A stretch of 32,537 nucleotides of DNA from Planctomycetota bacterium (GTDB lineage: Bacteria > Planctomycetota > Brocadiia > JAJRTI01), in assembly GCA_024278415.1 (NCBI GenBank), contig JAJRTI010000778.1, positions 1 to 32,537 on the forward strand, written 5' to 3'. The notes below the pieces were generated by a model that worked only from the letters and a program-made list of their open reading frames with translations, was not told the origin of the DNA and did no database searches. Below are positions 7,962 to 20,985 of this stretch, piece by piece. Position numbers and translations under genes: made by a program. Each line of letters starts with the position of its first letter. Position 1 is the first letter of the stretch.

Positions 7962-8294
7962 CTACGCGGTCGCAGCCTTCTCCGTCACCGTGTCCCAAGA
8001 TACCTCCCCGAACTCCACGCCAATCTCGAAGCGTGATGTGACCTTGCTGCGCCGGCACCACATGATGTGCCCGTCTGCCACGATCGGCGCGGGGAACGCG
8101 TCCGACGTCAACTCCACCGTGAGGTGGCCTCCTAGCTGAAACTCCCGGTCCACCTCAAAACAGATGCCGCCTCGGCTGACGTTTACCAGACGCCCTGGCA
8201 CGAAGCCATCGCCGGACGTCGACTCATCAGGATCCTTGTAGCGCAACGTCCAGTTGGTGACGACCCAGCGGGGATATCGACGTTTTACGCGCAT
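7962..8294 (-). CDS. PilZ-domain protein
   Basis: A 110-residue single-domain PilZ protein, a likely c-di-GMP receptor. Both ligand motifs are present: RxxxR as R5-R-Y-P-R9 near the start, and NVSRGG (N38, S40, G43), matching the [D/N]xSxxG signature. The middle is the usual beta-barrel, ending 'SRFEIGVEFGEV'. The start at 8294 follows GGAGG by 11 bases. The frame could extend to an ATG at 8357, but the promoter at 8363-8390 would begin transcription about there, leaving no leader for that start. It ends in TAG. Its target is unknown. Confidence 0.85.
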   Translation of the reverse strand: MRVKRRYPRWVVTNWTLRYKDPDESTSGDGFVPGRLVNVSRGGICFEVDREFQLGGHLTVELTSDAFPAPIVADGHIMWCRRSKVTSRFEIGVEFGEVSWDTVTEKAATA

Positions 8295-8362
8295 CGCGAC
8301 TGCGCCTCCAACGAATAGGGAACCCTTGTCGGTGTTGGAACTCTCTCCGCGCCGCAATTATC

Positions 8363-8390
8363 AGTATAGCCGTGCAAGGCGTGAAGTCAA
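8363..8390 (-). promoter_or_regulatory. Sigma-70-type promoter of the PilZ gene
   Basis: On the minus strand TTGACT (8385-8390) is followed by 16 bases and TATACT (8363-8368). It lies between the stop of the Gfo/Idh gene (8403) and the PilZ gene, so PilZ can be expressed independently. It uses the same two hexamers as the lipoprotein promoter. Confidence 0.7.
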
Positions 8391-8402
8391 GCAGCGAAAT
8401 GC

Positions 8403-9452
8403 TCATACGTGCCAAATGTACAGGTCGCGCTCCGGCAGCGGCAGCGGGATCTTTGCGCCGTCTCGGATGTGGCTCTCAGCCGCAGCCAGGCAGCACTCGG
8501 TCGCCGCGTGGGCGATGGCCACGTCGCCTAGCGGCGGCCGGCCTTGCTCGTGCGCCTCGACCAGATCCTCCAGCAGATAGAGCGTGCCGCTCTGGGCCAC
8601 CTCGGGCATGGGGAACGGCTCGTCCTTGAGCACGCGCCGGCGTTCGTTGAGCGCGTGGCTCTTGCGTAGGGCGAAGTTGGCGCCGTTGTTCATGGCGCGC
8701 AGCGCGCCTTCCGTGCCGATCACCTCGAACTCCCAGTTGCCGTAAGGCACGGTCCAGGCTTCCATGCCGCCCTCGAATTCAATGTGGTAGAGCGCGGCGG
8801 GATCCTTGTCGAGCCGGCGGTTCTCGATCGTCAGATCGTCGGGCCTGAGCCGCCCCTCCACGCGCAGCGGCTTCGGATCGCCCAGCAGATACATGGCCGT
8901 GTCAATAGAGTGGATGTGGCCGTGCATGAGGCTGCTGGCCGCGTAGTGCACCACCGCCTGGGGGGCGCCGATGGCCCCGTCCGCAATCAACTCGCGCATG
9001 CGGTGGTAGTAGCCGTTGAAGCGGCGCAGCACCCCGGTGTTGAGGAGCGTGTTCTTGCGCTGGCAAGCCTCGAGCACCGCGTCGGCCTCGGCCATGGAGC
9101 AGGCCATGGCCTTCTCGAGGAAGACCATAGGCACCCCTTTGTCCGCGGCCGCGGCCGCCATCTCCGCGTGGAGTTCCCCGCGCGTGCAGATGCAGACCAA
9201 GTCGGGGTGCTCCTGGTCGATCATCTCCAGGTAGTCTTCGTAGAGCGCGGCCACGCCCCATCGTTCGCGGAACGCGTCGCGCTTCTCGGGCAGGATATCC
9301 GCTCCGGCCGCCAGCTCCAACCGGGCGCTCGCGCACGCGGCGGACGCGGCGGAGTAGGGGATCCAGACGCCGGGCAGGTCGCGCACTTCATCGTCGATGG
9401 TGCTGCCCATGCGGCCTAGGCCGACGACCGCGACGCGGTAGGTATCGCTCAT
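8403..9452 (-). CDS. Gfo/Idh/MocA-family NAD(P)-dependent oxidoreductase
   Basis: A 349-residue dehydrogenase-like protein acting on sugars, cyclitols or related compounds. The N-terminal Rossmann fold shows VAVVGLGRMGS (GxGxxG at 11-16). The catalytic EKP motif of the family is altered to E113-K114-A115 ('FLEKAMACS'), keeping the Lys; the C-terminal half has the usual alpha/beta substrate domain ('AVVHYAASSLMHGHIHSIDTAMYLLG'). The start at 9452 has AAGGAAG upstream, whereas the open frame further upstream lacks an RBS. The specific substrate cannot be inferred. It is divergent from the acyl-activating fusion gene. Confidence 0.88.
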   Translation of the reverse strand: MSDTYRVAVVGLGRMGSTIDDEVRDLPGVWIPYSAASAACASARLELAAGADILPEKRDAFRERWGVAALYEDYLEMIDQEHPDLVCICTRGELHAEMAAAAADKGVPMVFLEKAMACSMAEADAVLEACQRKNTLLNTGVLRRFNGYYHRMRELIADGAIGAPQAVVHYAASSLMHGHIHSIDTAMYLLGDPKPLRVEGRLRPDDLTIENRRLDKDPAALYHIEFEGGMEAWTVPYGNWEFEVIGTEGALRAMNNGANFALRKSHALNERRRVLKDEPFPMPEVAQSGTLYLLEDLVEAHEQGRPPLGDVAIAHAATECCLAAAESHIRDGAKIPLPLPERDLYIWHV

Positions 9453-9498
9453 GATTCTTCCTTTGGCGATGATCTGGGTGTTGCGGCGGAAGGGGCAC

Positions 9499-9526
9499 AT
9501 GGTAATGCATTTGCCGGGTGCGTCAA
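9499..9526 (-). promoter_or_regulatory. Possible sigma-70 promoter of the Gfo/Idh/MocA gene
   Basis: On the minus strand TTGACG (9521-9526), 16 bases and TACCAT (9499-9504) lie about 45-75 nt before the start codon. The -35 is good and the -10 mediocre. On the plus strand of the same gap, TAGAAT at 9607-9612 is a candidate -10 for the opposite gene, but without a convincing -35. Confidence 0.4.
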
Positions 9527-9653
9527 GCCCCGGCAAGGGCATGTGCTGCGCCAAGGCGCGCAACTCTTGCGCAGCCGACTTCATTCCCTTCATGCACACA
9601 ATGCGTTAGAATCCACTTCTTAGGCCATGTCCGCACACCATCCGGAGGCACAC

Positions 9654-12263
<2,610 letters not shown>

Positions 12264-12269
12264 CCGCGC

Positions 12270-14792
12270 TCACCGCGCCGCTTCGCGCGGCGCGAGCAGC
12301 GTATCCCCGCGCGGCGCGAGCAGGCCCGGCACGCCGACCAGATAGAGCGTGCAATCCTCGCAGCGGGCGACTGCGAGCGACCACACCGCGGCGTCCTTGC
12401 CGGGAGGCACGTCCACGCGGAACTCCTCGCCCAGGGTGTAGTCGCCGGCCTGCTTCAGTACGACAGCCCCCTCCGGGTCGTACACCGTGAGCTGGCCGTG
12501 GTGGTCGGGCGTGCGCATGCCGATGCCGAACGCGGCCGTGCCCCGAGGCACGAAGAAGTGCAGGGGGCCGCGCGTGCCGGCGATGAACACCAGCGGCCGG
12601 GCCTCCGTGGCCTGGATCGCATGCGGCAGCTTGCCGAAGTCGAGGCGGCACGCGGAGCCGCTCTGAGGCAAAACGCGCAGACGATACAGCCCCGGGCCCG
12701 GCGCGCACAGCACCGTCGGCTCGCCCTTGCCGTCGAGCGTGAGATGGTCCGGCTTGTCTCGCCCCGTGTCCACCGCGGCCTTCTGCACGAGGCCCGGCGG
12801 CAGCTCCACGCGGACGACTTCCTTGCTGTCCATGGTTTCCAAGACGAGCACCGTGGGTCGGGGCCGCACGAGCCCGGTCGTGGCCGCGAGCCGAATCGCT
12901 CCATCGGCCGGCGCCTGCACGATGATTTCGTTCTTGCCCCGATACGCGACTCGCGACACGCCTCCTCGCCCGCGCACGCCGAGCTGCGCGAGGTCATCGC
13001 TGAACGTCTTGCGCTCCACGCCCAGCGGCTTGAGGTCCGCCAAGTCGCGCGCGAAGTCCGCGTCGATCTCCTCGTCCGTGATGGGCGGGACGCGCCTCCA
13101 TTGGGCCAAGGTCGTTTCCGGCACTTTGATCTTGCGCGCGCGCGGCTTGCCGACGATGCGGTAGAAGACGTTCTTGATGGCGACCGCGTGCAGGGGCTCG
13201 ATGCGGAAGCCGTAGCGCATCGCGCGGCCGAGCGCGTCCAACCGCTGGGCCTTGGGAGCCCGGCCGTACTCGCGGAAGAGGCGCATGTAGTGGAGATACG
13301 CTTTCATCATGCGCACGCGTTTGCGGACCGGATCGGTTTGCGCAAGTTGGCCGGCGCGCTGGAGGTCGCGGAGGCTGAGCGCGAGCCGGTCGGTCGTCAC
13401 CGGCGCCGCTCCTGCCCATCGCGCCCAGTACCGACGCATGGCCGGCGCGGCCGCGCCCCAGCACTTGGCATAGTAGTCGTCGAGCACCGCGTCGAGCGGC
13501 TGGCTGAGGTCGTACATGAGCCGCGCGGCCGCGTAGTAGTTCGCGCCGCGGGAGCCGAAGTTGGCCTCCGACTCCGCGCTCACGCCTTTGGCCTTGTGTT
13601 CGTGATAGTAGCGCAGGTCCTCCGACAGGCGGTCGGGGTAGTAGCGCGGCGTCTGCCACGACCAAGGCGTAACCGAGTAGTAGTCGCGTATGCCGATGTG
13701 ATGCACCTTCGCGGACCAGCCTTCGATGAGCTGCTGGAGCGTGTACCCCGGCGAAATGAACCGCGTCGCGATCCACACGATCACGTTGCGCCGGCCGGTG
13801 CGCGTCGGCGGGGGCGACGTGCCGGCGTACGCGTAGAAGGCCACCATTTTGTCCGGCAAGGTCTTCTCCAGCGCTTCGCCCACGCGGTTGGCGAGCATGA
13901 GCGCGTTGTCCGACGGGCTGCCCTCCGCGCGGCACCTTGGGCATCGGCAGAACCCGGCGCCGTCGTTGGGCGACAGCGACACCATGACGGCGTCGGGCCG
14001 CTTGGCGAAGTAGCGGCGCGCGTAGGCGATGGCGCGTGCGATCACTTCCGGGTGGGTCGTGCAGATCTGCCCGCGGTTCGTGCGCTTGCCCTTGACCTCG
14101 GCGAAGAGGTAGGGCTTCTCCGCGAAGAGCTTCTTGTCTCGCCGGCTCACGATTCGGTCGTACGCGTGGCCGGTGGAGCCGGACATCGCGCCCGGCATGT
14201 GATTGCGGCGCTGCCAGTCCGCGTACTCCTGGCGTTGCGGTTTGGGCAGGCGGCCAGTCGCGGCCCAGATCAGCCGGAACGCGAACGACGGCTCGAACGC
14301 GCGGTCGAGCGCGGGGACTGAGATCGTCTTCATGTGCGGCACGTACTCGCCGGCATCGCCGGGCATGAACCAGCGCACTCCGAGCAGGTGCAGCAGGTCG
14401 TACGCGGCGTTGAGCGTGCCCAGGTCCGTGCGCCCCGCGACGACGATTCCGCCATCGGGCCGCGTCTTGAGCAAGCCGCCTTCGGGCCCCAGCTTGCTGA
14501 GGTCGACGTTGGCGCCGGCCTGCGCAGCCGCGGCCGCGCCGAGCAGGATCGCTGGCCGGCCCGCGGCCTTTTCGATGCAGGGGACATCCGCGCCGCTCAT
14601 CTTGCGCAGGTAGGTCTGGAGTTCCTGCGCGGCAAGCTGCACCGTGGGCGACGGGCTGCGGCCCGTGCAGATCGGCAACACAGCCCGGCCGCCGCGCACC
14701 AGGTCGGCCGCCTCGCCCGCGGCGCACGACACGCACCACACGACAGACACGAGCGCCAGCCGCATTGGCGTTGGGATCAAGGAACGTCTCAT
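12270..14792 (-). CDS. Secreted DUF4838 protein with alpha-glucuronidase-like N-terminus
   Basis: An 840-residue exported protein. After the signal peptide (about 1-29) come a small alpha/beta domain like the N-terminus of GH67 alpha-glucuronidases ('VQLAAQELQTYLRKMSGAD', 'PAILLG'), then the DUF4838 region, with SLSPNDGAGFCRCPRC around the middle and 'VIVWIATRF'. DUF4838 proteins are putative glycoside hydrolases common in polysaccharide-degrading PVC bacteria; no activity can be assigned. The C-terminal part looks like beta-sandwich modules. The start at 14792 has AGGAGGTG six bases upstream and gives the signal peptide; the open frame further upstream reads through the PHP gene in the wrong frame. 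It lies 32 nt after the PHP gene, so the two are probably cotranscribed. Confidence 0.85.
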   Translation of the reverse strand: MRRSLIPTPMRLALVSVVWCVSCAAGEAADLVRGGRAVLPICTGRSPSPTVQLAAQELQTYLRKMSGADVPCIEKAAGRPAILLGAAAAAQAGANVDLSKLGPEGGLLKTRPDGGIVVAGRTDLGTLNAAYDLLHLLGVRWFMPGDAGEYVPHMKTISVPALDRAFEPSFAFRLIWAATGRLPKPQRQEYADWQRRNHMPGAMSGSTGHAYDRIVSRRDKKLFAEKPYLFAEVKGKRTNRGQICTTHPEVIARAIAYARRYFAKRPDAVMVSLSPNDGAGFCRCPRCRAEGSPSDNALMLANRVGEALEKTLPDKMVAFYAYAGTSPPPTRTGRRNVIVWIATRFISPGYTLQQLIEGWSAKVHHIGIRDYYSVTPWSWQTPRYYPDRLSEDLRYYHEHKAKGVSAESEANFGSRGANYYAAARLMYDLSQPLDAVLDDYYAKCWGAAAPAMRRYWARWAGAAPVTTDRLALSLRDLQRAGQLAQTDPVRKRVRMMKAYLHYMRLFREYGRAPKAQRLDALGRAMRYGFRIEPLHAVAIKNVFYRIVGKPRARKIKVPETTLAQWRRVPPITDEEIDADFARDLADLKPLGVERKTFSDDLAQLGVRGRGGVSRVAYRGKNEIIVQAPADGAIRLAATTGLVRPRPTVLVLETMDSKEVVRVELPPGLVQKAAVDTGRDKPDHLTLDGKGEPTVLCAPGPGLYRLRVLPQSGSACRLDFGKLPHAIQATEARPLVFIAGTRGPLHFFVPRGTAAFGIGMRTPDHHGQLTVYDPEGAVVLKQAGDYTLGEEFRVDVPPGKDAAVWSLAVARCEDCTLYLVGVPGLLAPRGDTLLAPREAAR

Positions 14793-14824
14793 GAACACCT
14801 CCTCTTGCTGAGGGGACCTGGCGA

Positions 14825-16024
14825 TCAGGCGCAGCATGGCTGCATGCTGGCCCGCATCTGCCGCAACAGCTCCTCGAACGGCATGCACGCCTCGAGGTTG
14901 CCGGCCCTGTGCGCGGGGCCCTCGTCCAGCATGCCGTAGCCAAGGGTGATCTCGCCGGTCGCGAGGCCGGGCGCGAGCACGTGGAAGTCGCTCGAAAAGC
15001 AGAAGCGGATGAGGGGATGGCGCGCACAACCTCGCGCGTCGATGCGGTCGGCGATCGTTCGCCAATGCGCGGAGTCCGCCGCGGTGTCGCGCGAGTTGTT
15101 CACCTCGATGCCGTCGAGGCCGAAGCGCCCGCACAGGTTCGCCACGAACGGCTCCACGTCCCCGCGCGGCATTTTGCCCTTGGTCTCCAGCTCCCGCGGG
15201 TGCGCGAGCGCGGTGACGCATTGGATGCCCCGGTCGCGCAGATACTCGACTTGTTCGAAGACCTGTTCGAGGCCGTCCGATGGCGAGCCGCCCCGGCTCT
15301 GCTTGATGCGCTTCATCGCCGGGCTCACCACCTGCGTGTTGAACTCGCGCGGGTCATGGATGCCCAGCGCGTCGCGCAACTCAGGCGGCAGGCGCTTGAG
15401 TCCGAGCACCGCGGTCGTGCCGGGGTAGTAGGGCTGCTGTCCGCCGAACCACTCGCCCAGCTCATCGACCGTCAGTGGATCGTCCTGGCCCACGCCATGG
15501 CTTGCGAGGAACGCGTTCACGTCGTCGATGACGCGGATCGTGTCCTCGTGCACTTGGCGTTGGATCTCGGCCAGGTGATCGAGAAAGGGCTGCGCGGCCG
15601 GCGCGGCGAGGAAGCCGGAGAAGTGGCCGGCATTGGGGAAGTAGGTCAGTATCTCCACGCCCGACCGGCCGGTGCCGAACTCCAGCCCGGGCACGACCGT
15701 CAGACCGAGTGCGTCGCCCTCTTGGAGCGCCTCGTTCACGCCGGACACGCTATCGTGGTCGGTCACGGCCACTGCGGTCAGGCCGAAGAGCTTGGCGAGC
15801 CAGACGATCTTGCGCGGCGGCAGGTTGCCGTCGGAGTAGTTGCTGTGCGAATGCAGATCGGCCTCGACCGGCGGCCGGAGGATCCGCCGGAGCGCGGCCT
15901 CGTCGTATCCGTCACAAGCGAGCGCGTCCACAACGTCGGCGAGGCGATCACTCGCCTCGACGCGGCGTTTGATCGTGTAGAGGAGCGCTTCCAGGCGCTG
16001 GTAGGTCTCGATGTCGGATGGCAT
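14825..16024 (-). CDS. PHP-domain metal-dependent phosphoesterase
   Basis: A 399-residue PHP phosphoesterase, probably cytoplasmic. Metal-binding motifs: DLHSHSNYSDG (His58, His60, Asp65), AVTDHDS (Asp89-His90-Asp91), 'GLEFGT', ALAHPRE, and SDFH near the C-terminus. The N-terminal 50 residues are helical. Length and C-terminal SDFH are like stand-alone PHP hydrolases of the PHP/TrpH-type group; the substrate may be a nucleotide or sugar phosphate. It is preceded by a 149-nt gap with a 24-bp palindrome, and followed closely by the DUF4838 gene. Confidence 0.88.
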   Translation of the reverse strand: MPSDIETYQRLEALLYTIKRRVEASDRLADVVDALACDGYDEAALRRILRPPVEADLHSHSNYSDGNLPPRKIVWLAKLFGLTAVAVTDHDSVSGVNEALQEGDALGLTVVPGLEFGTGRSGVEILTYFPNAGHFSGFLAAPAAQPFLDHLAEIQRQVHEDTIRVIDDVNAFLASHGVGQDDPLTVDELGEWFGGQQPYYPGTTAVLGLKRLPPELRDALGIHDPREFNTQVVSPAMKRIKQSRGGSPSDGLEQVFEQVEYLRDRGIQCVTALAHPRELETKGKMPRGDVEPFVANLCGRFGLDGIEVNNSRDTAADSAHWRTIADRIDARGCARHPLIRFCFSSDFHVLAPGLATGEITLGYGMLDEGPAHRAGNLEACMPFEELLRQMRASMQPCCA

Positions 16025-16066
16025 TGCTAAGCGCTTCTCAGGTTACATGACACTTCAAGAGCCTGT

Positions 16067-16133
16067 CATTCTGAGCGCAACGAAGAATCTTCTGCTGCGC
16101 CATGAGGGGAGATTCTTCGCTGCGCTCAGAATG
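16067..16133. repeat. 67-bp palindromic element with 24-bp arms
   Basis: Arms at 16067-16090 and 16110-16133 are inverted copies differing at one base (23 of 24), separated by 19 bases; each arm begins CATTCTGAGCGCA. It sits between the HEAT gene stop and the PHP gene start and may terminate or attenuate between them, but lacks a T-tract. I recall very similar arms from intergenic regions of many unrelated bacteria, which suggests a REP-like element; that is memory, not a search. The adjacent 16140-16173 has GCG spaced every seven or eight bases. Confidence 0.8.
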
Positions 16134-16173
16134 CAGCGTCGGCTTAGCGTCTCTGCGCCTTCGCGCCTTTGCG

Positions 16174-19100
16174 TTACTTCCCGGCCGGCTTGAGTTCCTT
16201 GATCCGGATGTTCCGGAACTCGACGCGGGCGCCGTGGCCGCAGAAGCAGATGCGGCCTGTGGTGCGTTTGAGGCCGGGGTGGGGCTTGCCGTCCATGGTC
16301 TTGGGCGTGCTCGCCTTGTCGATGTCCGCGTCGACGATGGTCACGCCGTTGAGCTTGACGGTGATCTGCCGGCCGTTGGCGATGATCTCCTCGTAGTTCC
16401 ACTCGCCCACCGGCTTGAGGTGGCCGCGCTTGGCCGGCACGACGCCGTAGATCGATCCGTGGTATTGGTACGGATGGAGCTTTGCGTACCTCTTCGCGGT
16501 GTTGTCGAGGATCTGGATCTCCATGCCCGCGTACGCCGCGCCTTTGCCCAAGGGCACGCGGATGCCCACGCCGTTGTTGCCGCCGGGGGTGAGTTTGAAC
16601 TCGAAGCGCAAGATGAAATCGCTGTACTCGTCTTCAGTGTAGAGGTACCCGCCGCCTTTCTTGAGGCAGACCAGTTTGCCGTCTTCCGCGACGTAGCCAT
16701 AGACCGACCCCACCCACCCGGTAAGGTCCTTGCCGTTGAACAGGGGCACGAAGCCCTCCGCGTCCGGCTTGGGCTTTTCCGCGCGGCTGCCGGCAAGCGG
16801 GTGCTTGCCCTTCTCGTAGACCTTGAACTCGACCACGTGGCACGCGGGATTGACGCTGTTCTTGAGCACGTGGAGCCGCACGTAGCGCGCCTTGACCGGC
16901 GCGAAGGCTAGCAGCTTGCCCCTGGACATACTTACTTCGGTGTTCTTGCTCTGGTCCGCTACGGTCTTCCAGGTCTTGCCGTCGAGCGACACGTCGACGG
17001 TGTACTGGTAGTAGCGTTTGCCGTCCCAGTAGAACGTCACGTGCGCGGTGTCGATCTCGTATTCCTTGCCCAGGTCGACCTGGAGCCAGGCAGGGGTGCG
17101 ATGGCCATACCAGGCGGAGCCGACACGGTCGGCTGCATTACCGTCCACCGCTCGCTCTGGGGCGCGATCGTGCTCCTGCGGCACGTTCGTCTTGACCGGC
17201 CGGCCCCAGGCCAGGTTCAACTCGTCGGGCACGGGCATATTCTCCAAGTGCTGGATCAGCGCCTTGCGCACGCGGCTCACGCGGCTGGCCTTGAGCGCGC
17301 GCAGCAACACGTCGCGCACGCTCTTGCCCACGAGCCCCGGCTTCTCAATGCGCCGGCGACGCACAACCGGGCAGGCGATCTTGACCACAGCCTCGCAGGT
17401 CTCCTTCGCCAGCGCGGGATCGTCGAGGCACGTTGCGGCGAGTTCGAGCGACTCGATCGAGCGGATCTTGCCCAACGCTGCGAGCACGAGGCGCTTCTCG
17501 TCCGGCCGCTTGGCCGCGGCCATCGCGGTCTTGAGTTTCGCCACTTTAGCCGCGGCGTCCAGCGACTTGGCGTCGCCTACGACGCGAATGTACCCGCGCA
17601 AGCAGAGCACTTGGTGGGCCAGGTTCTTCGAGGTCTGTGCGACTTGGATCATGTGCGGCGCCGCGCTCGCATCGCGCCAGTCCGCGAGCGCGCGCACGGC
17701 CGCGTCTGCGACCTTGGCGTCGGCGCTCGTCATGTCGGCCAGCACCGTCTCCAGCGCCTTCTTGCCGCCAATGCGCGCGAGCGGGCCCAACAGCTTGGCA
17801 CGGACCGCGCCTTGGCTCTTGGCCACTTCGGCCAGCACCGCGTCCGCGCGTTTCTCAGGATCATCGATCTTGTTGGCGACGTCGACCACGCTCTTGAACG
17901 CGGCGGAGGTCTCGCGGCTCGACTTGGCGCCGAGGTAAAGAGCGATGAGCCGCGGCAGAGCATTGGGTTGGGCCAAGCTGCCGAGCGCCTTGAGCGCGGC
18001 CGCGCGCACGCGGCTCTCCTTGTCGCTCGTCGCGGCGAACACGGCCTCGGCCTGGCCGGCCGCGCGGCGGGCCGCGAGCACGTCGAGCAACGCGACGCGC
18101 GCCGCCGCCGGCGACTTGGGGATCGCCGCGGCGATCGCGGCCATGAGGCTGGGGCCCTTCATGCGCATGAGCGCGGCTTGGATCGCCTTCACCTCGTCGG
18201 CCTGGTCGGTCTTGAGCGCGGCGAGGAGCGCGGGCGCGGCGTCGGCTCCGCCAAGCTTCTGCGCGGCGTCGATGGCCGCGAGGCGCACCGTCTTGTCCTT
18301 GTCCTTCAGAGCGGCGAGCAATGCCGGGAGCGCGGCCTTGTCTCCGCGCTTGGCGAGCATGGCGAGCACGTCCACCTTGACTTCCGGCTTGGCCTTCTGC
18401 ATGGCCGCGACCCACTGCTGCGTCACGTCGGCGCCGGGCAGGGTCTGGCCGAGCTTGAGCGCGGCTTCTCGGAACTCCTTGTTCTCGCTCGCGGCCGCGG
18501 CGAGCAGGTCGGGCAGCGCGGCTTTGTCCGCTGCGGCGACCAGTTGGCGCAGCGCGGCGGACGCGACCTTGGCTTCGGTCGTGTGGTCGATGAGTTTTCG
18601 GCAGCGCTGCGCGCATTGCGCCTTGTCCCCGGCCTCTGCGAGCCGGCGGAGCCAGAGGAGGTAGCACTTGGCCGCGAGCTGGCGCTCGTAAAGCGACTTG
18701 GCCTTCATTGCGGCTTCGAGCGGCTTCGCGACGCGGGCGTCGCCCATGTTGGCGAGCGCGTGCCAGGCCTCGTGCCGCAGGTCGCTATCGTCGCTCGCGA
18801 CAAACTGGGCCATCGCGTCGGCCGCGGCTTTGGCGCGCATCTGGCCGAGCGTTTGCAGGATCGCGAGGCGCGACGGACCTTGAGCTTTGGGCAGCGCGGC
18901 CGCGAGCGCGGTGACCGCGGCAGGGGAGCCGATGGCCTGAAGCGCTCGAGCCGCGGGGCCGCAGAGCTTGGCGTCGCGGAGCGCGGCCGCGACCGCGGGC
19001 ACCGCGTCGTCCCTGCCCACGACCTCCAGTTGGCGAATGAAGAACTGCTTCACCTCCGCGTCCGCCTTGCCGGGGAGTTGTTTGCAGAACACGGCCGCGA

Positions 19101-19407
19101 CGATCTTGCGGTCGGCCTCGCCGCCGGGCCGCGCCGCGCGCATGACGACGCCCGCGATGGCGTAGCGGGCTTTGGCGTCGCCGCCCTCGCGCATGGGCTT
19201 GAGCATGCGGCAGACCTCCTTGAGGCCGGCCGGGCCGAGGTTGATGAGCTGGGCCGCGAGCTGCTGCCCCTCTTGCACGCTGTTGGCCGGCATCTTGGCG
19301 ACGATGTCCGCGGCTTTGGGTTGGGCTGGGGCCGCGGCGGAAAGCGATGCCGCACCCAGGCTCATTGTGAGGCGAAGGACGACATGAAAGCTGCTAGGAT
19401 GGCGCAT
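16174..19407 (-). CDS. Secreted HEAT-repeat, F5/8C (discoidin) and DUF1080 fusion protein
   Basis: A 1077-residue exported protein. Residues 1 to about 28 are a signal peptide. Residues about 35-720 are HEAT repeats with recurring 'AALPALLAALKDKDKTVRL'-like helices. Residues about 730-875 form an F5/8 type C domain ('RAVDGN', 'WLQVDLGKEYEIDTAHVTF', 'VKARYVRLHVL'). Residues about 880-1073 are DUF1080, the 3-keto-disaccharide hydrolase domain ('GFVPLFNGKDLTGW', 'GNNGVGIRVPLG', 'GMEIQILDNTA', 'EWNYEEIIANGRQITVKLNG'). DUF1080 enzymes act on 3-keto glycosides; the discoidin domain probably binds glycan and the HEAT array is a scaffold. The start at 19407 has a GGAG about nine bases upstream. Very Ala/Lys-rich, giving long spurious frames on the opposite strand. 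Confidence 0.9.
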   Translation of the reverse strand: MRHPSSFHVVLRLTMSLGAASLSAAAPAQPKAADIVAKMPANSVQEGQQLAAQLINLGPAGLKEVCRMLKPMREGGDAKARYAIAGVVMRAARPGGEADRKIVAAVFCKQLPGKADAEVKQFFIRQLEVVGRDDAVPAVAAALRDAKLCGPAARALQAIGSPAAVTALAAALPKAQGPSRLAILQTLGQMRAKAAADAMAQFVASDDSDLRHEAWHALANMGDARVAKPLEAAMKAKSLYERQLAAKCYLLWLRRLAEAGDKAQCAQRCRKLIDHTTEAKVASAALRQLVAAADKAALPDLLAAAASENKEFREAALKLGQTLPGADVTQQWVAAMQKAKPEVKVDVLAMLAKRGDKAALPALLAALKDKDKTVRLAAIDAAQKLGGADAAPALLAALKTDQADEVKAIQAALMRMKGPSLMAAIAAAIPKSPAAARVALLDVLAARRAAGQAEAVFAATSDKESRVRAAALKALGSLAQPNALPRLIALYLGAKSSRETSAAFKSVVDVANKIDDPEKRADAVLAEVAKSQGAVRAKLLGPLARIGGKKALETVLADMTSADAKVADAAVRALADWRDASAAPHMIQVAQTSKNLAHQVLCLRGYIRVVGDAKSLDAAAKVAKLKTAMAAAKRPDEKRLVLAALGKIRSIESLELAATCLDDPALAKETCEAVVKIACPVVRRRRIEKPGLVGKSVRDVLLRALKASRVSRVRKALIQHLENMPVPDELNLAWGRPVKTNVPQEHDRAPERAVDGNAADRVGSAWYGHRTPAWLQVDLGKEYEIDTAHVTFYWDGKRYYQYTVDVSLDGKTWKTVADQSKNTEVSMSRGKLLAFAPVKARYVRLHVLKNSVNPACHVVEFKVYEKGKHPLAGSRAEKPKPDAEGFVPLFNGKDLTGWVGSVYGYVAEDGKLVCLKKGGGYLYTEDEYSDFILRFEFKLTPGGNNGVGIRVPLGKGAAYAGMEIQILDNTAKRYAKLHPYQYHGSIYGVVPAKRGHLKPVGEWNYEEIIANGRQITVKLNGVTIVDADIDKASTPKTMDGKPHPGLKRTTGRICFCGHGARVEFRNIRIKELKPAGK

Positions 19408-19442
19408 GTTGCGATCTCCGTGGGGCGGTCGTGGTTTGCTAG

Positions 19443-19468
19443 CGCGGCGGACGGGGCCGTCCGCCGCG
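19443..19468. repeat. 26-bp near-perfect palindrome before the HEAT-repeat gene
   Basis: Twelve-base arms (CGCGGCGGACGG at 19443-19454 and its complement at 19457-19468) flank a GG centre. It lies in the 97-bp gap between the sigma-54 activator stop and the HEAT gene start. It could be an operator, or a hairpin in the mRNA; no T-tract follows on the minus strand, so it is not a standard terminator. Confidence 0.6.
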
Positions 19469-19504
19469 AGTGGCGCTGTTCGAGGACAAGGGCGCTCGTC
19501 CGTC

Positions 19505-20860
<1,356 letters not shown>

Positions 20861-20877
20861 GGTGGGGGAAGTGAAGA

Positions 20878-20898
20878 CGTAAGGCGTGAAACGTAAGC
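20878..20898. repeat. Three seven-base repeats (CGTRARN) near the sigma-54 regulator start
   Basis: CGTAAGG, CGTGAAA and CGTAAGC follow one another 18 bases upstream of the regulator's start codon. They are a short, diverged version of the larger heptad arrays at 26936-27025 and 28917-29067. Confidence 0.6.
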
Positions 20899-20985
20899 AG
20901 TGTGCGCGCGGCGAACGCCTCCGCAGGGCCTGCCCCTGCGGTGCGACGATTGAAAGCCAGATCAACGCCTCTTGGCCCATTTCCG

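Noticed and set aside
12498..14321. A 607-codon open frame on the plus strand
   Set aside because: Antisense to DUF4838; composition is an Arg/Val/His-rich shadow and no motif is recognisable.
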